Shown: positions 16,367 through 24,065, numbered from the stretch's first letter. The stretch is DNA of 43,552 bases from Peptoniphilus senegalensis JC140 (GCF_000321025.1 NZ_HE610717.1:54173-97724), one strand, 5' to 3'. The notes: generated by a model not told the origin, from the letters alone. A program made the numbers and translations.

Positions 16367-17532
16367 TTTACAAATACAAAGCTTTTAGAGGAAGCGAAAA
16401 AGTAAAGGGCAATGTTGAAGCAATAAGCATTAAAGATGCAAAGGATAAATTAAAAATAGAGGGACTTAGACCAATAAAAATTGAAGAAAATATTGAGTCC
16501 ACTAATTCCTTTGATTTTCACAGAAAATTGAAAAATGAAGATTTATATATTTTATTTAGAGAACTTTCTTTACTAATAAATTCTGGCATAAGTATAGAAA
16601 ATGCCTTTGGAATTTTGAGTTCGGAATTTTCTAAGGATAAGGGTAAAATATTAAGCCAAGTGAGAGACAATTTGAGGAGTGGCATTACTCTATCCGAGTC
16701 AATGGAAGATACAAAGTGTTTTCCAAATCTTGTGATAAATATGGTTTATGTTGGAGAAAATACATCTAGCCTTGGAAAGATTTTTGCTTCCTTGTCAAAC
16801 TATTACATAAAAAAGAGAGAGACAAATTCAAAAATTATTGAAGCCTTAGCTTATCCAATAATTTTACTTATTACTTCTATTTTTGTAATTAATTTTTTGA
16901 TTATAAATATAATCCCAAGCTTTGGAGAAATTTTTAGTGCCAATGATAACTTGTTGCCACTGCCAACTAGAGTGCTTTTAAATTTTTCTAACTTCATTTA
17001 TAAAAATTATATTTACATAATTTTAACTATTATAATTGTGATAGCGATTGCATTTTTCTATCATAGGAAAAATCCAAAAACTTTACACAAACTAATTTTA
17101 AAATCAAAATATTATAAGATGACAAAGAGTTTGAAATTTACCTTTAATATGGATTTGCTCCTTGGAGCAGGTCTAACAGTGGATAAAAGTCTAGAGATAG
17201 TTTCTACAATGGAAGATAATGTCCTTTTAAAAAGAAAATTTTTAGAAATTTTAAGAGATATAAAGGCAGGAGAGTCCTTTTACAAGAGCACAAGTAAAGT
17301 AAATGTGTTTCCCAAAATGTTATTGTCAATGATTCATGTTGGGGAAGAATCTTCTAATTTAAAGGAAATTTTTGCAATAATGTCTGGATTTTATGATGAA
17401 GAATTAAGTAATTACAACAAGAAGTTTTTGGGAGTTCTTGGTCCAATTTTAATAATTATTATGGCGGTAATAATTGGATTTATAGTGCTATCAATTGCAC
17501 TTCCAGTTTTCGATATGGTTAATCAATTTTAG
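16363..17532 (+). CDS. pilC: Pilus assembly inner-membrane platform protein (PilC/GspF/ComGB family)
   Basis: A 389-residue protein with two GspF/T2SF domains (about 55-180 and 255-375), each starting with an LxxxxxLLxxGxxxxxAF-type pattern (FRELSLLINSGISIENAFGI, FTFNMDLLLGAGLTVDKSLE). Three strongly hydrophobic segments lie at about 161-185, 216-235 and 360-385. PilC sits under the pilus and couples the ATPase to pilin extraction from the membrane. The ATG overlaps the pilB stop (ATGA), so translation is coupled. Confidence 0.92.
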   Translation: MIYKYKAFRGSEKVKGNVEAISIKDAKDKLKIEGLRPIKIEENIESTNSFDFHRKLKNEDLYILFRELSLLINSGISIENAFGILSSEFSKDKGKILSQVRDNLRSGITLSESMEDTKCFPNLVINMVYVGENTSSLGKIFASLSNYYIKKRETNSKIIEALAYPIILLITSIFVINFLIINIIPSFGEIFSANDNLLPLPTRVLLNFSNFIYKNYIYIILTIIIVIAIAFFYHRKNPKTLHKLILKSKYYKMTKSLKFTFNMDLLLGAGLTVDKSLEIVSTMEDNVLLKRKFLEILRDIKAGESFYKSTSKVNVFPKMLLSMIHVGEESSNLKEIFAIMSGFYDEELSNYNKKFLGVLGPILIIIMAVIIGFIVLSIALPVFDMVNQF

Positions 17533-17542
17533 GAGGTTTTTT

Positions 17543-17926
17543 ATGAAATTTAAAAGAAGACAAAAGGGTTTTACACTTATTGAGTTAGTAATTGTAATAG
17601 CTATTATTGCAATTTTAATTTCAATTGCAGCTATGAAGTACAGCACAACTAATTTGGCAGCTGAGGCAGCAGCTCATAATTCCAATGTGAAAGTATTAAA
17701 GAGTGCAGGGATTTTATATTTAATTGACAATCCTGATGCAAAAGATGGAATTTCTCTTGAAGCTTTAAAACCATACCTTGAAGGAGGAAAAATACCTAAG
17801 CCTGCAAAACATTATAAGGGAGCAACAACTTTTACAGTTAAAGCGACTGATGATGGCGATGTTACTGTAGAACCAGGAATGTTAAAAGTAAATGGGAAAT
17901 CTTTAGATTTAGATAATGGAAAATAA
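17543..17926 (+). CDS. Type IV (pseudo)pilin, ComGC/PilA-like
   Basis: A 127-residue class III prepilin: a short basic leader (MKFKRRQKG), then the cleavage and methylation motif G-FTLIELVIVIAII with the conserved Glu5 and a hydrophobic helix to about residue 30. The C-terminal domain is small and soluble (VKVLKSAGILYLIDNPD through VEPGMLKVNGKSL) and has no cysteine pair. It is the only pilin gene in the operon. The start at 17543 has a perfect AGGAGG six bases upstream; longer in-frame starts lie within pilC. ComGC-type pseudopilins build the fibre for DNA uptake; a long adhesive or motility pilus is the alternative. Confidence 0.9.
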   Translation: MKFKRRQKGFTLIELVIVIAIIAILISIAAMKYSTTNLAAEAAAHNSNVKVLKSAGILYLIDNPDAKDGISLEALKPYLEGGKIPKPAKHYKGATTFTVKATDDGDVTVEPGMLKVNGKSLDLDNGK

Positions 17927-18647
17927 TTTTTACAAAATTTTTATAGCCTTGATGATTTTTATTATGGGTGGCTCTTTTGCATCATTTTATGATGTTTTTG
18001 TAAGCAGAAGAGAAAAAGATGAAAAATTTATATTTGAAAGGAGCCATTGTGATAAGTGCAATAGAAAATTAAAATTTTATGAAGTGATTCCAGTTTTTTC
18101 ATATATTTTATTGAGAGGGAGATGCAAATTTTGTGGAGAAAGGATTGAAACAGAGAAATTTATTACAGAAATTTTTATTTCAATTCTCTCTGTTTTAATA
18201 TTTTTTAAATTTGACTTGTCTCTTGCGACTTTTTTGATAATTGCAATAATTACAGTGGCGACTTTTATAGGGATGATAGATTACAAGACTGGCTTTATTT
18301 ATAATATCGACATTTTTATAATTTTAATTTTTGCAATCTTATTAAAATTAGCCGAAGGAGAAAATATTTTTATCTCTCTAAGATTTTCTTTGGGATTTTT
18401 TATAATATTTTATTTGCTCTACAAGTTCACAGGAATGATGGGATTAGGAGATGTCTTTTATTCCTTTGTTATGGGAAATTTTGCAGATAATTTATTGGAT
18501 GCCTTTATTTTATTTAGAGATGCCTTTGTAATTGCAGCAATATTTTCTGTAATTTTAATTTTATTAAGGAAAAAGAATTTTAAAGATTCAATTGCCTTTG
18601 GGCCCTTTATAAGCAGTGCCATAATTATTTTCTTAATATGCAGGTGA
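17916..18647 (+). CDS. pilD: Prepilin peptidase (PilD/ComC, aspartic protease family A24)
   Basis: A 243-residue polytopic membrane protein. The N-terminal methylase-like part has GSFASFYDVF and a zinc site Cys45, Cys48, Cys70, Cys73. The two catalytic aspartates are Asp122 in GMIDYKTG and Asp179 in MGLGDV (GxGD). The enzyme cleaves the leader of the pilin encoded just upstream and may N-methylate its new N-terminal Phe. The ATG overlaps the end of the pilin gene by 11 bases, so expression of enzyme and substrate is coupled. Confidence 0.93.
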   Translation: MENNFYKIFIALMIFIMGGSFASFYDVFVSRREKDEKFIFERSHCDKCNRKLKFYEVIPVFSYILLRGRCKFCGERIETEKFITEIFISILSVLIFFKFDLSLATFLIIAIITVATFIGMIDYKTGFIYNIDIFIILIFAILLKLAEGENIFISLRFSLGFFIIFYLLYKFTGMMGLGDVFYSFVMGNFADNLLDAFILFRDAFVIAAIFSVILILLRKKNFKDSIAFGPFISSAIIIFLICR

Positions 18648-18650
18648 ATT

Positions 18651-19937
18651 ATGTTTCAAAAAAATACTACTAAATTAATACTAAGTGACGGATTTATAAA
18701 AGTTAATAAAAATAATAAAGAAGAGATTGATATTATTTCTTTGCCCTATAGAATTTATAGAGATGGAAAAATTTTAGATTATCATCATTTTTACTACAAG
18801 TTCAGCAAAATTTTGGAGAAAGTTGAATTTGATAAGAAAGATAGTCTAATTTTAATATTTGACTCTTCTTCTTTTATTCACATAAATTATAAAATTCCAG
18901 AAATAGATGAATCTGAGATAAAAGATTTTCTCGCTCTAGAGCTTGAAGATTATGGAGATTTTGATTTGTCAAACTATGAGATTTTTTATGATTTTATAAA
19001 AGAAAATAAAATTTTAAACCTTTCAATTGATTTAGTTCCAAGAGAATTAATTGGGAAATTAAGAGAAGTTTTGGAAAAATTAGAAATAGAAAATTTTGAA
19101 ATAATTCCAGAGCCGCAAGCTATAAAAAAAGATGGGAAATACATAGAAATTGCTGCAACATATTTAAAGTATATTTTTGTTAAGAATAATTTGCTGAATT
19201 CCTACGAAAAAATTTATGATAAAAATTTTGAGAAATTAATTGAAGACAATAATTTGGAGGAACAAAATGCTTCAAATATAATAAATTTATGCTACGACCC
19301 TGAAGAATTAAAAACTGGTAAGGACTTTTTATTTAGATATAAAAATTATTTTGCAAGTCACATCAGTGAAATGGAAAAATTTGCTAAGGATGAAGAGGTC
19401 AATTTATTTGGGAATATTTGTGATTCAAAAATTATTAAGGATACTCTAAATTCCTACAGCAATTTAAAATACAGTTTGTTAGAAAGTGATATTTACAATA
19501 AAATTTCTATAAAAAGAGAAAATAAAGAGAAAAAGAATAGAAAAAATAAAAATCCAATTAATTTTATTTTGCCAATAGCTATGGCAGCAATAATAATTTT
19601 TAATGTCTTATACTTTTTAAATTTAAGGAAGGAAAATGATAAAAAGTTAGAAAGTAACAAAGAAATAAAAACTGAAGAAGCATCAGAAATTGATGTATCA
19701 AGCGACAAATTTCAAGAGAGAAATAAAATTTTTATAGATAAAATTTCTGAAATTCAAAAAAGGGAAGACAAAAATTTAATCATAACAAATTATTATTTTG
19801 ACAATGGCAGAATGACAGTTAAGGGAATCGTAAAGGACGAAGATTATTTTGACAGAGCTTTCAAGGATTTATATATTTTGAGCAAAAATTTTTATATGGA
19901 AAATGGATTTTATAAATTTGAAATGCAAATAAAATAA
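18651..19937 (+). CDS. PilM-PilN-like fusion (GspL-like) assembly protein
   Basis: A 428-residue protein that I read as a divergent pilus alignment component. Residues 1-290 look like a degenerate PilM actin-like domain: LILSDGFIKVNK at the N-terminus, then IPEIDESEIKDFLALELEDYG, a segment typical of PilM/GspL. A basic stretch (RENKEKKNRKNKN) precedes one transmembrane segment at about 303-324, and a short coiled-coil plus alpha-beta external domain ends the protein (TNYYFDNGRMTVKGIVKDED), like PilN or the GspL periplasmic part. The nucleotide-binding motifs of PilM are not clear, so ATP binding is doubtful. It follows pilD by 3 bases. No separate PilN or PilO is present. Function is inferred from order and topology. 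Confidence 0.6.
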   Translation: MFQKNTTKLILSDGFIKVNKNNKEEIDIISLPYRIYRDGKILDYHHFYYKFSKILEKVEFDKKDSLILIFDSSSFIHINYKIPEIDESEIKDFLALELEDYGDFDLSNYEIFYDFIKENKILNLSIDLVPRELIGKLREVLEKLEIENFEIIPEPQAIKKDGKYIEIAATYLKYIFVKNNLLNSYEKIYDKNFEKLIEDNNLEEQNASNIINLCYDPEELKTGKDFLFRYKNYFASHISEMEKFAKDEEVNLFGNICDSKIIKDTLNSYSNLKYSLLESDIYNKISIKRENKEKKNRKNKNPINFILPIAMAAIIIFNVLYFLNLRKENDKKLESNKEIKTEEASEIDVSSDKFQERNKIFIDKISEIQKREDKNLIITNYYFDNGRMTVKGIVKDEDYFDRAFKDLYILSKNFYMENGFYKFEMQIK

Positions 19938-19965
19938 TTGTAAAATTTTTTATGAGGTGTTAATT

Positions 19966-20952
19966 TTGGAAATAGGAAAATTAAAAACAGAGCTATTAGA
20001 AAAATATATTTTCAATAGTTTGAGTTCAAATAGAGATGAAGTAGTTATAAGAGGTGGGGTTGGACTTGACTGTGCAGTTTTGGATTTTTGTGGAGATTTA
20101 ATTGTAACTTCAACAGACCCTATTACTGGTGCAACAAAAAATATTGGATCACTTGCAATAAATGTTTCTGTGAATGATGTAAGTTGCCAATGTGCAGATC
20201 CAGTTGGTGTTCTAATGACAGTTTTAATTCCGCCAAGTGCCACTATAGAAGAATTAAAAGAAATAATTGAAGATGCAAATGCTACTGCAAAAAAATTAAA
20301 TGTTGATATTATTGGTGGGCATACAGAAGTCACTGATGCAGTAAATAAAATTTTAATTTCAACTACTGTTTTGGGAAGAGCTAATAAAGCATCCATTCCA
20401 GATTTAAGTACCATAAAAATTGGAGATGTAATTGCCATTTCTAAATATGTTGGTATTGAAGGAACCAGTATTATTTCGCAGGAAAAAGATGATATAAGTG
20501 AAGTTTTAAATGATGAAGAATTAGAATTTGCAAAGGCACTTTCTGAAAATATTTCTGTCTTAAAGGAATCTAAACTTGCATCAAAGTATGGAGTTAAGTA
20601 TATGCATGATATAACGGAAGGAGGACTTTATGGAGCTCTTTGGGAAACAGGAGTTGCTGTTGGGCATGGTCTGAGAGCTTATTATGAAAATATACCCTTA
20701 CTTGATGTAACAAATAAAATTTCAAAATTTTATGAAATTGATCCTATGAAGCTTATTTCAAGTGGAAGTATGCTTATGATTTTTGATAAGGATAAATTTA
20801 AAGATTTTAAAGAAGAAACAGAAAAATTTGGAATAAAGGTAACTGACATTGGAGAAGTTATTGAAGGTAAAGATACAGAAGTAATTGCATACGATCAAAT
20901 ATTAATTCTTTCTGAACCAAGTTCTGATGAGCTTTATAGAGTATTAGTTTAA
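19966..20952 (+). CDS. AIR synthase-related protein (PurM/HypE-like)
   Basis: A 328-residue protein of the PurM/HypE fold. It starts MEIGKLKTELLEKYIF, typical for HypE-like proteins, then shows GLDCAVLDF, TSTDPITGATKNIG, VNDVSCQCADPVG and IIGGHTEVTDAV, the Asp- and Gly-rich ATP-binding loops of this superfamily, and the later DITEGGLYGALWE. HypE proper makes the thiocyanate precursor of NiFe hydrogenase and ends in a conserved Cys; this protein ends DELYRVLV without it. No other hyp gene is nearby, so hydrogenase maturation is unlikely and the substrate is unknown. Start TTG 19966 has GAGGTG six bases upstream; GTG 19957 would lie inside that site. Confidence 0.72.
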   Translation: MEIGKLKTELLEKYIFNSLSSNRDEVVIRGGVGLDCAVLDFCGDLIVTSTDPITGATKNIGSLAINVSVNDVSCQCADPVGVLMTVLIPPSATIEELKEIIEDANATAKKLNVDIIGGHTEVTDAVNKILISTTVLGRANKASIPDLSTIKIGDVIAISKYVGIEGTSIISQEKDDISEVLNDEELEFAKALSENISVLKESKLASKYGVKYMHDITEGGLYGALWETGVAVGHGLRAYYENIPLLDVTNKISKFYEIDPMKLISSGSMLMIFDKDKFKDFKEETEKFGIKVTDIGEVIEGKDTEVIAYDQILILSEPSSDELYRVLV

Positions 20953-20954
20953 TT

Positions 20955-20971
20955 GTTACAATTTAGTTACA
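20955..20971 (-). promoter_or_regulatory. WalR-box-like direct repeat upstream of the amidase gene
   Basis: On the minus strand this reads TGTAAC, five bases, TGTAAC, matching the published WalR (YycF) consensus of two TGTWAH hexamers spaced by five. It lies immediately before a TTGACA at 20975. WalR controls wall hydrolase genes in Firmicutes. The match is direct; the regulation is inferred. Confidence 0.6.
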
Positions 20972-20974
20972 ATA

Positions 20975-21001
20975 TTGACAAATAAGTTGATCACATATAA
21001 A
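20975..21001 (+). promoter_or_regulatory. Candidate promoter of the amidase-rph-rdgB operon
   Basis: A perfect TTGACA (20975-20980) is followed by TATAAA (20996-21001) at a short spacing of 15, or TAAACT (20998-21003) at 17. It lies 20-46 bases before the start codon. Confidence 0.6.
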
Positions 21002-21020
21002 CTTTAACTAGGTGAATTAA

Positions 21021-22379
21021 ATGAAAAGAATTATTAAAATAACAATTTTATTTGTAGCAATGTTAATTACTCAAGTTTTTGCTACAAATAATTTTAATGT
21101 AATTATAGGAAATAAAGACTTTAAAGTAAAAGAAGCAGGTGTACTAATAAATGAAGAATCATTAAAAACTGAATTCTTCCCCTATATAAAAGATGGTAGG
21201 ACTTTTGTGCCAATTCGTGAAATTACAGAAAAACTTGGTGCAGATGTAAAGTGGGATGGAAAAGATGAAAGTATAAAGATTACATTAAATGGCGATGTAA
21301 TTAATATGCAAATAGATAATCCAAATGTAACTGTCAATGATAAAGAAATTGCTTTAGATAAGGCACAAGCACCACAACTTGCACTTTATAATAAACCAAG
21401 AAAAGAAACAAAGACAATGGTTCCACTAAGATTTATTTCTGAAACGTTTGGTTATAATGTGGATTGGAACAACGACAAAGTTAGAGCAGAAATTAGTACA
21501 GTGTCAGCAAAATCTATATTTGAAGATAATAAAACTAAGAAAGAATCAAATACTAATTCAAAAAATAAAAAAACTTCAAATAAAAATACTGTATCTAAAG
21601 AAAATACTTCTAAAAAAACAAAAACAAAGTCAAGTTCTATTTTTGACAACAATTATTTTCAATCAAATGTTGAAAAAAGTGAAACTGACAATATAAAAAA
21701 TCAAATCAAAAAAGGAAATGAAGACAAAATTTTTGAACAAGCAGAACTAGATGAAAAGGACAAAGAAAATAGAGTTATAAAAGATAAAATAGAAATAAAC
21801 GGCAAATTGAATATAGTAATAGACCCAGGTCATGGAGGAAAAGATTCAGGAGCTATAGCTTTAGATGGCTATACTTATGAAAAAGATTTGAATTTATTAG
21901 TTGCAGAAAATTTAATGGAAAAATTAAATAATAATTCAGAAATTAATGCCACTATTACAAGGACTAGAGATGAATACATTAAGTTATTAGATAGAGCAGC
22001 TATTTCAAATGATAGTAACGCAGATTTATTTTTGTCAATTCACTTCAATAGTGCCGATAATTCAAGTGCAAAAGGGATTGAAGTTCTATATGCATCTGAA
22101 AAAAATGTGTCAATAAAAGATACAGTACAAAAACATTTTGCATCTTGTCTGCAAAAAGCCTTGATAAAAGAAACTGGAGCTCTTGATCGTGGAATCAAAA
22201 ATAGACCAGCTATAATAGTTTTAAATAAGACAAAAAATGTCTCAGCACTTGTTGAGCTAGGGTTTTTGTCAAATGAAAGTGATTTAGAAAATATTAAAGA
22301 CCCTGATTACATTGATAAATTAGCTAGGGGCATCTATAATGGAATAGAAGACTATATGGATAGCTATGTTATTAAATGA
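21021..22379 (+). CDS. N-acetylmuramoyl-L-alanine amidase with N-terminal stalk domain
   Basis: A 452-residue secreted peptidoglycan hydrolase. The signal peptide is residues 1-22 (cleavage after VFA). A stalk domain with two similar halves spans about 30-155 (GRTFVPIREITEKLGADVKW and MVPLRFISETFGYNVDW), followed by a Lys/Ser/Thr-rich linker (about 160-245). The C-terminal Amidase_3 domain carries zinc ligands His271 (DPGHGG), Glu287 (YEKDLN) and His341 (SIHFNSA) and catalytic Glu412 (VELGFLSN). It cleaves the bond between MurNAc and L-Ala. Upstream are a WalR-like box and TTGACA. The stop overlaps the longest reading frame of rph, hence shared transcription. Confidence 0.94.
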   Translation: MKRIIKITILFVAMLITQVFATNNFNVIIGNKDFKVKEAGVLINEESLKTEFFPYIKDGRTFVPIREITEKLGADVKWDGKDESIKITLNGDVINMQIDNPNVTVNDKEIALDKAQAPQLALYNKPRKETKTMVPLRFISETFGYNVDWNNDKVRAEISTVSAKSIFEDNKTKKESNTNSKNKKTSNKNTVSKENTSKKTKTKSSSIFDNNYFQSNVEKSETDNIKNQIKKGNEDKIFEQAELDEKDKENRVIKDKIEINGKLNIVIDPGHGGKDSGAIALDGYTYEKDLNLLVAENLMEKLNNNSEINATITRTRDEYIKLLDRAAISNDSNADLFLSIHFNSADNSSAKGIEVLYASEKNVSIKDTVQKHFASCLQKALIKETGALDRGIKNRPAIIVLNKTKNVSALVELGFLSNESDLENIKDPDYIDKLARGIYNGIEDYMDSYVIK

Positions 22380-22390
22380 GAAAGGGAATT

Positions 22391-23107
22391 ATGAGAGAAG
22401 ATAGACAAAACGATGAAATAAGAGAAATTCGAATAAGACCAAACTATTTGGAACATCCAGATGGTTCGGTCTTAATTGAATGTGGAGAGACAAAAGTAAT
22501 TTGCACAGCAATGATAGAAAATAAAGTTCCTGGATTTTTGAGAGGCAAGAATAAGGGTTGGCTTTCAAGTGAGTATTCAATGCTTCCTGGGTCAACTCCA
22601 ACAAGAAAAATCAGGGATATTTCTAAAGGAAAGCTTGATGGCAGGAGCAGTGAAATATCAAGACTCATAGGAAGGTCTCTTAGGTCATGCATTGATTTAG
22701 ATAAAATTGGAGAAAGAACAATTTGGATTGACTGTGATGTAATATCAGCTGATGGTGGAACTAGGACAGCTTCTATTACCGGTTCTTACATTGCTTTAAA
22801 AATTGCAGTAAAAAAAGCTCTGGAAAGTGGAATATTTGAAGAAGATCCAATAGTTTCTAAGCTTGCAGCAATAAGCGTGGGAAAAGTTGGAGGAATAAAT
22901 TTAGTTGACTTAGACTTCAAAGAAGATTCCAATGCTGATGTTGACTTAAATGTAGTGATGAATGATAAATTTGAACTTATAGAAATTCAGGGAACTGGAG
23001 AAGGAGACACATTTTCCATAGAGGAGTTAAATGAATTTTTAAAGGGTGCCAAAAGAGGTATAGAGGATATATTTAGATATTTTGAAATTGTGGAGCAGTA
23101 TATATGA
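22391..23107 (+). CDS. rph: Ribonuclease PH
   Basis: A 238-residue phosphorolytic 3'-5' exoribonuclease that trims tRNA 3' ends. Family landmarks: the N-terminal MREDRQNDEIREIRI (corresponding to the usual MRxDGR start), LRGKNKGWLSSEYSMLPGSTPTR within residues about 50-75, GRSSEISRLIGRSLRS, DCDVISADGGTRTASITGS and the C-terminal EIQGTGEGDTFS. ATG 22391 is chosen because AAAGGG lies just upstream and it matches the family start; ATG 22376 overlaps the amidase stop and has no ribosome binding site. The last codons overlap rdgB by 4 bases. tRNA genes lie downstream. Confidence 0.95.
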   Translation: MREDRQNDEIREIRIRPNYLEHPDGSVLIECGETKVICTAMIENKVPGFLRGKNKGWLSSEYSMLPGSTPTRKIRDISKGKLDGRSSEISRLIGRSLRSCIDLDKIGERTIWIDCDVISADGGTRTASITGSYIALKIAVKKALESGIFEEDPIVSKLAAISVGKVGGINLVDLDFKEDSNADVDLNVVMNDKFELIEIQGTGEGDTFSIEELNEFLKGAKRGIEDIFRYFEIVEQYI

Positions 23108-23688
23108 GAAAAATAGTTTTATCTACCGACAACAAAAATAAATTAAGGGAAATAAAAGAAATATTAGAAGACCTTGATGTAGAAATTTACGGGAAGTCAG
23201 ATATAGATGGCATGGACTTTGAAGTAGTTGAAGATGGAGACGCTTTATATGATAATGCACTAAAGAAGGCAAGGGCAATGGCTGATAGAGTTGACTTTGC
23301 TGTATTGGCAGATGATACAGGCCTATTTGTAAATGCTCTTGCTGGCGAGCCAGGTGTTCATTCAGCGAGATATGCTTCCGAGCACGATGACAAAAAAAAT
23401 CGCCAAAAACTTTTAAAGAATTTAGAGGATAAAAAAGACAGAAGTGCTTATTTTAAAACTCAAATTATTTTAATTGATGAGGACAAAAATATTATCCCAA
23501 TAGAAGGAGTTTGCCCTGGAAAAATTTCTCTTGATGAAAGAGGAGACAATGGCTTTGGCTATGACAGCATTTTTATTCCAGATGGATTTGAAAAAACTTT
23601 TGCTGAGATGACTCATGAAGAAAAGAATGAAATTAGTCATAGAGCTAAAGCTTTAAAAAATCTTCGAGATAAACTTTCTAATTTGTAA
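23104..23688 (+). CDS. rdgB: XTP/dITP diphosphatase (RdgB/HAM1 family)
   Basis: A 194-residue house-cleaning pyrophosphatase that hydrolyses XTP, ITP and their deoxy forms. N-terminal LSTDNKNKLREIKEIL, then ADDTGLFVNALAGEPGVHSARYA, then GDNGFGYDSIF and the C-terminal EISHRAKALKNLR are the family's substrate-binding motifs. Its ATG overlaps the rph stop (ATGA). The rph-rdgB pairing is common in bacteria; one known variant fuses them. Confidence 0.96.
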   Translation: MRKIVLSTDNKNKLREIKEILEDLDVEIYGKSDIDGMDFEVVEDGDALYDNALKKARAMADRVDFAVLADDTGLFVNALAGEPGVHSARYASEHDDKKNRQKLLKNLEDKKDRSAYFKTQIILIDEDKNIIPIEGVCPGKISLDERGDNGFGYDSIFIPDGFEKTFAEMTHEEKNEISHRAKALKNLRDKLSNL

Positions 23689-23695
23689 AAATTTA

Positions 23696-23724
23696 TTGAC
23701 AAAATATTTATGATTTGTTAATAT
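23696..23724 (+). promoter_or_regulatory. Promoter of tRNA-His
   Basis: TTGACA (23696-23701), 17-base spacer, TAATAT (23719-23724). Transcription should start near 23731, about ten bases before the tRNA. Confidence 0.75.
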
Positions 23725-23739
23725 GTATTTATTGTTCGT

Positions 23740-23817
23740 GGTGGGTATGGCCTAGTTGGTTAAGGCGTCAGATTGTGGTCCTGAAGATCGTGGGTTCGAT
23801 TCCCACTATCCACCCCA
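23740..23817 (+). tRNA. tRNA-His (anticodon GTG)
   Basis: A complete cloverleaf with acceptor GTGGGTA/TATCCAC (one G-U), D loop with AGTTGGTTAA, anticodon loop TTGTGGT giving GTG, T loop GGTTCGATTCC and encoded CCA (23815-23817). Base 23740 is the extra G-1 pairing with C73, a hallmark of tRNA-His. Confidence 0.97.
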
Positions 23818-23826
23818 CAATATTAT

Positions 23827-23852
23827 GAAGTGTCATAGACACTTCTTTTTTT
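23827..23852 (+). terminator. Terminator hairpin between tRNA-His and tRNA-Leu
   Basis: GAAGTGTC (23827-23834), loop ATA, GACACTTC (23838-23845), then seven T. The T run ends exactly one base before tRNA-Leu begins. Confidence 0.88.
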
Positions 23853-23939
23853 GCTAGAGTGGCGGAATTGGCAGACGCACCAGACTCAAAATCTGGCGGT
23901 CGCAAGATCGTGTGGGTTCAAGTCCCACCTTTAGCACCA
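23853..23939 (+). tRNA. tRNA-Leu (anticodon CAA)
   Basis: An 87-base class II tRNA with a long variable arm: acceptor GCTAGAG/CTTTAGC (one G-U), anticodon stem CCAGA/TCTGG around loop CTCAAAA giving CAA (UUG codon), T arm GTGGGTTCAAGTCCCAC, discriminator A and encoded CCA (23937-23939). Confidence 0.96.
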
Positions 23940-23944
23940 AATTC

Positions 23945-24008
23945 AATCGTGTGTTATTTTAATCACTTATAATTCATGTTAGTGATTTGAATAATGCGCG
24001 ATTTTTTT
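23945..24008 (+). terminator. Long-stem intrinsic terminator after tRNA-Leu
   Basis: The arms 23945-23967 and 23981-24003 form a 23-position stem with a single T-T mismatch and several G-U pairs, ending in a T run. It is unusually long for a terminator. Confidence 0.85.
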
Positions 24009-24059
24009 ATATTTAATTTAAACAAGTTAAAATTTTAATTAAAGTTAAATAAGTTATTG

Positions 24060-24065
24060 TATAAT
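24060..24065 (+). promoter_or_regulatory. Candidate -10 element (TATAAT) for the HAD phosphatase gene
   Basis: A consensus TATAAT lies 81 bases before the start codon. A weak -35 candidate (TTAAAG, 24039-24044) has a short 15-base spacer. Confidence 0.35.

Noticed and set aside
19950-20438. 162-residue minus-strand open frame
   Set aside because: It lies fully opposite the PurM/HypE-like gene, whose motifs are clear; no promoter or ribosome binding site on the minus strand.
19966-20952. Annotation as NiFe hydrogenase maturation protein HypE
   Set aside because: No hyp or hydrogenase genes nearby and the conserved C-terminal Cys is missing; kept as PurM/HypE-like only.
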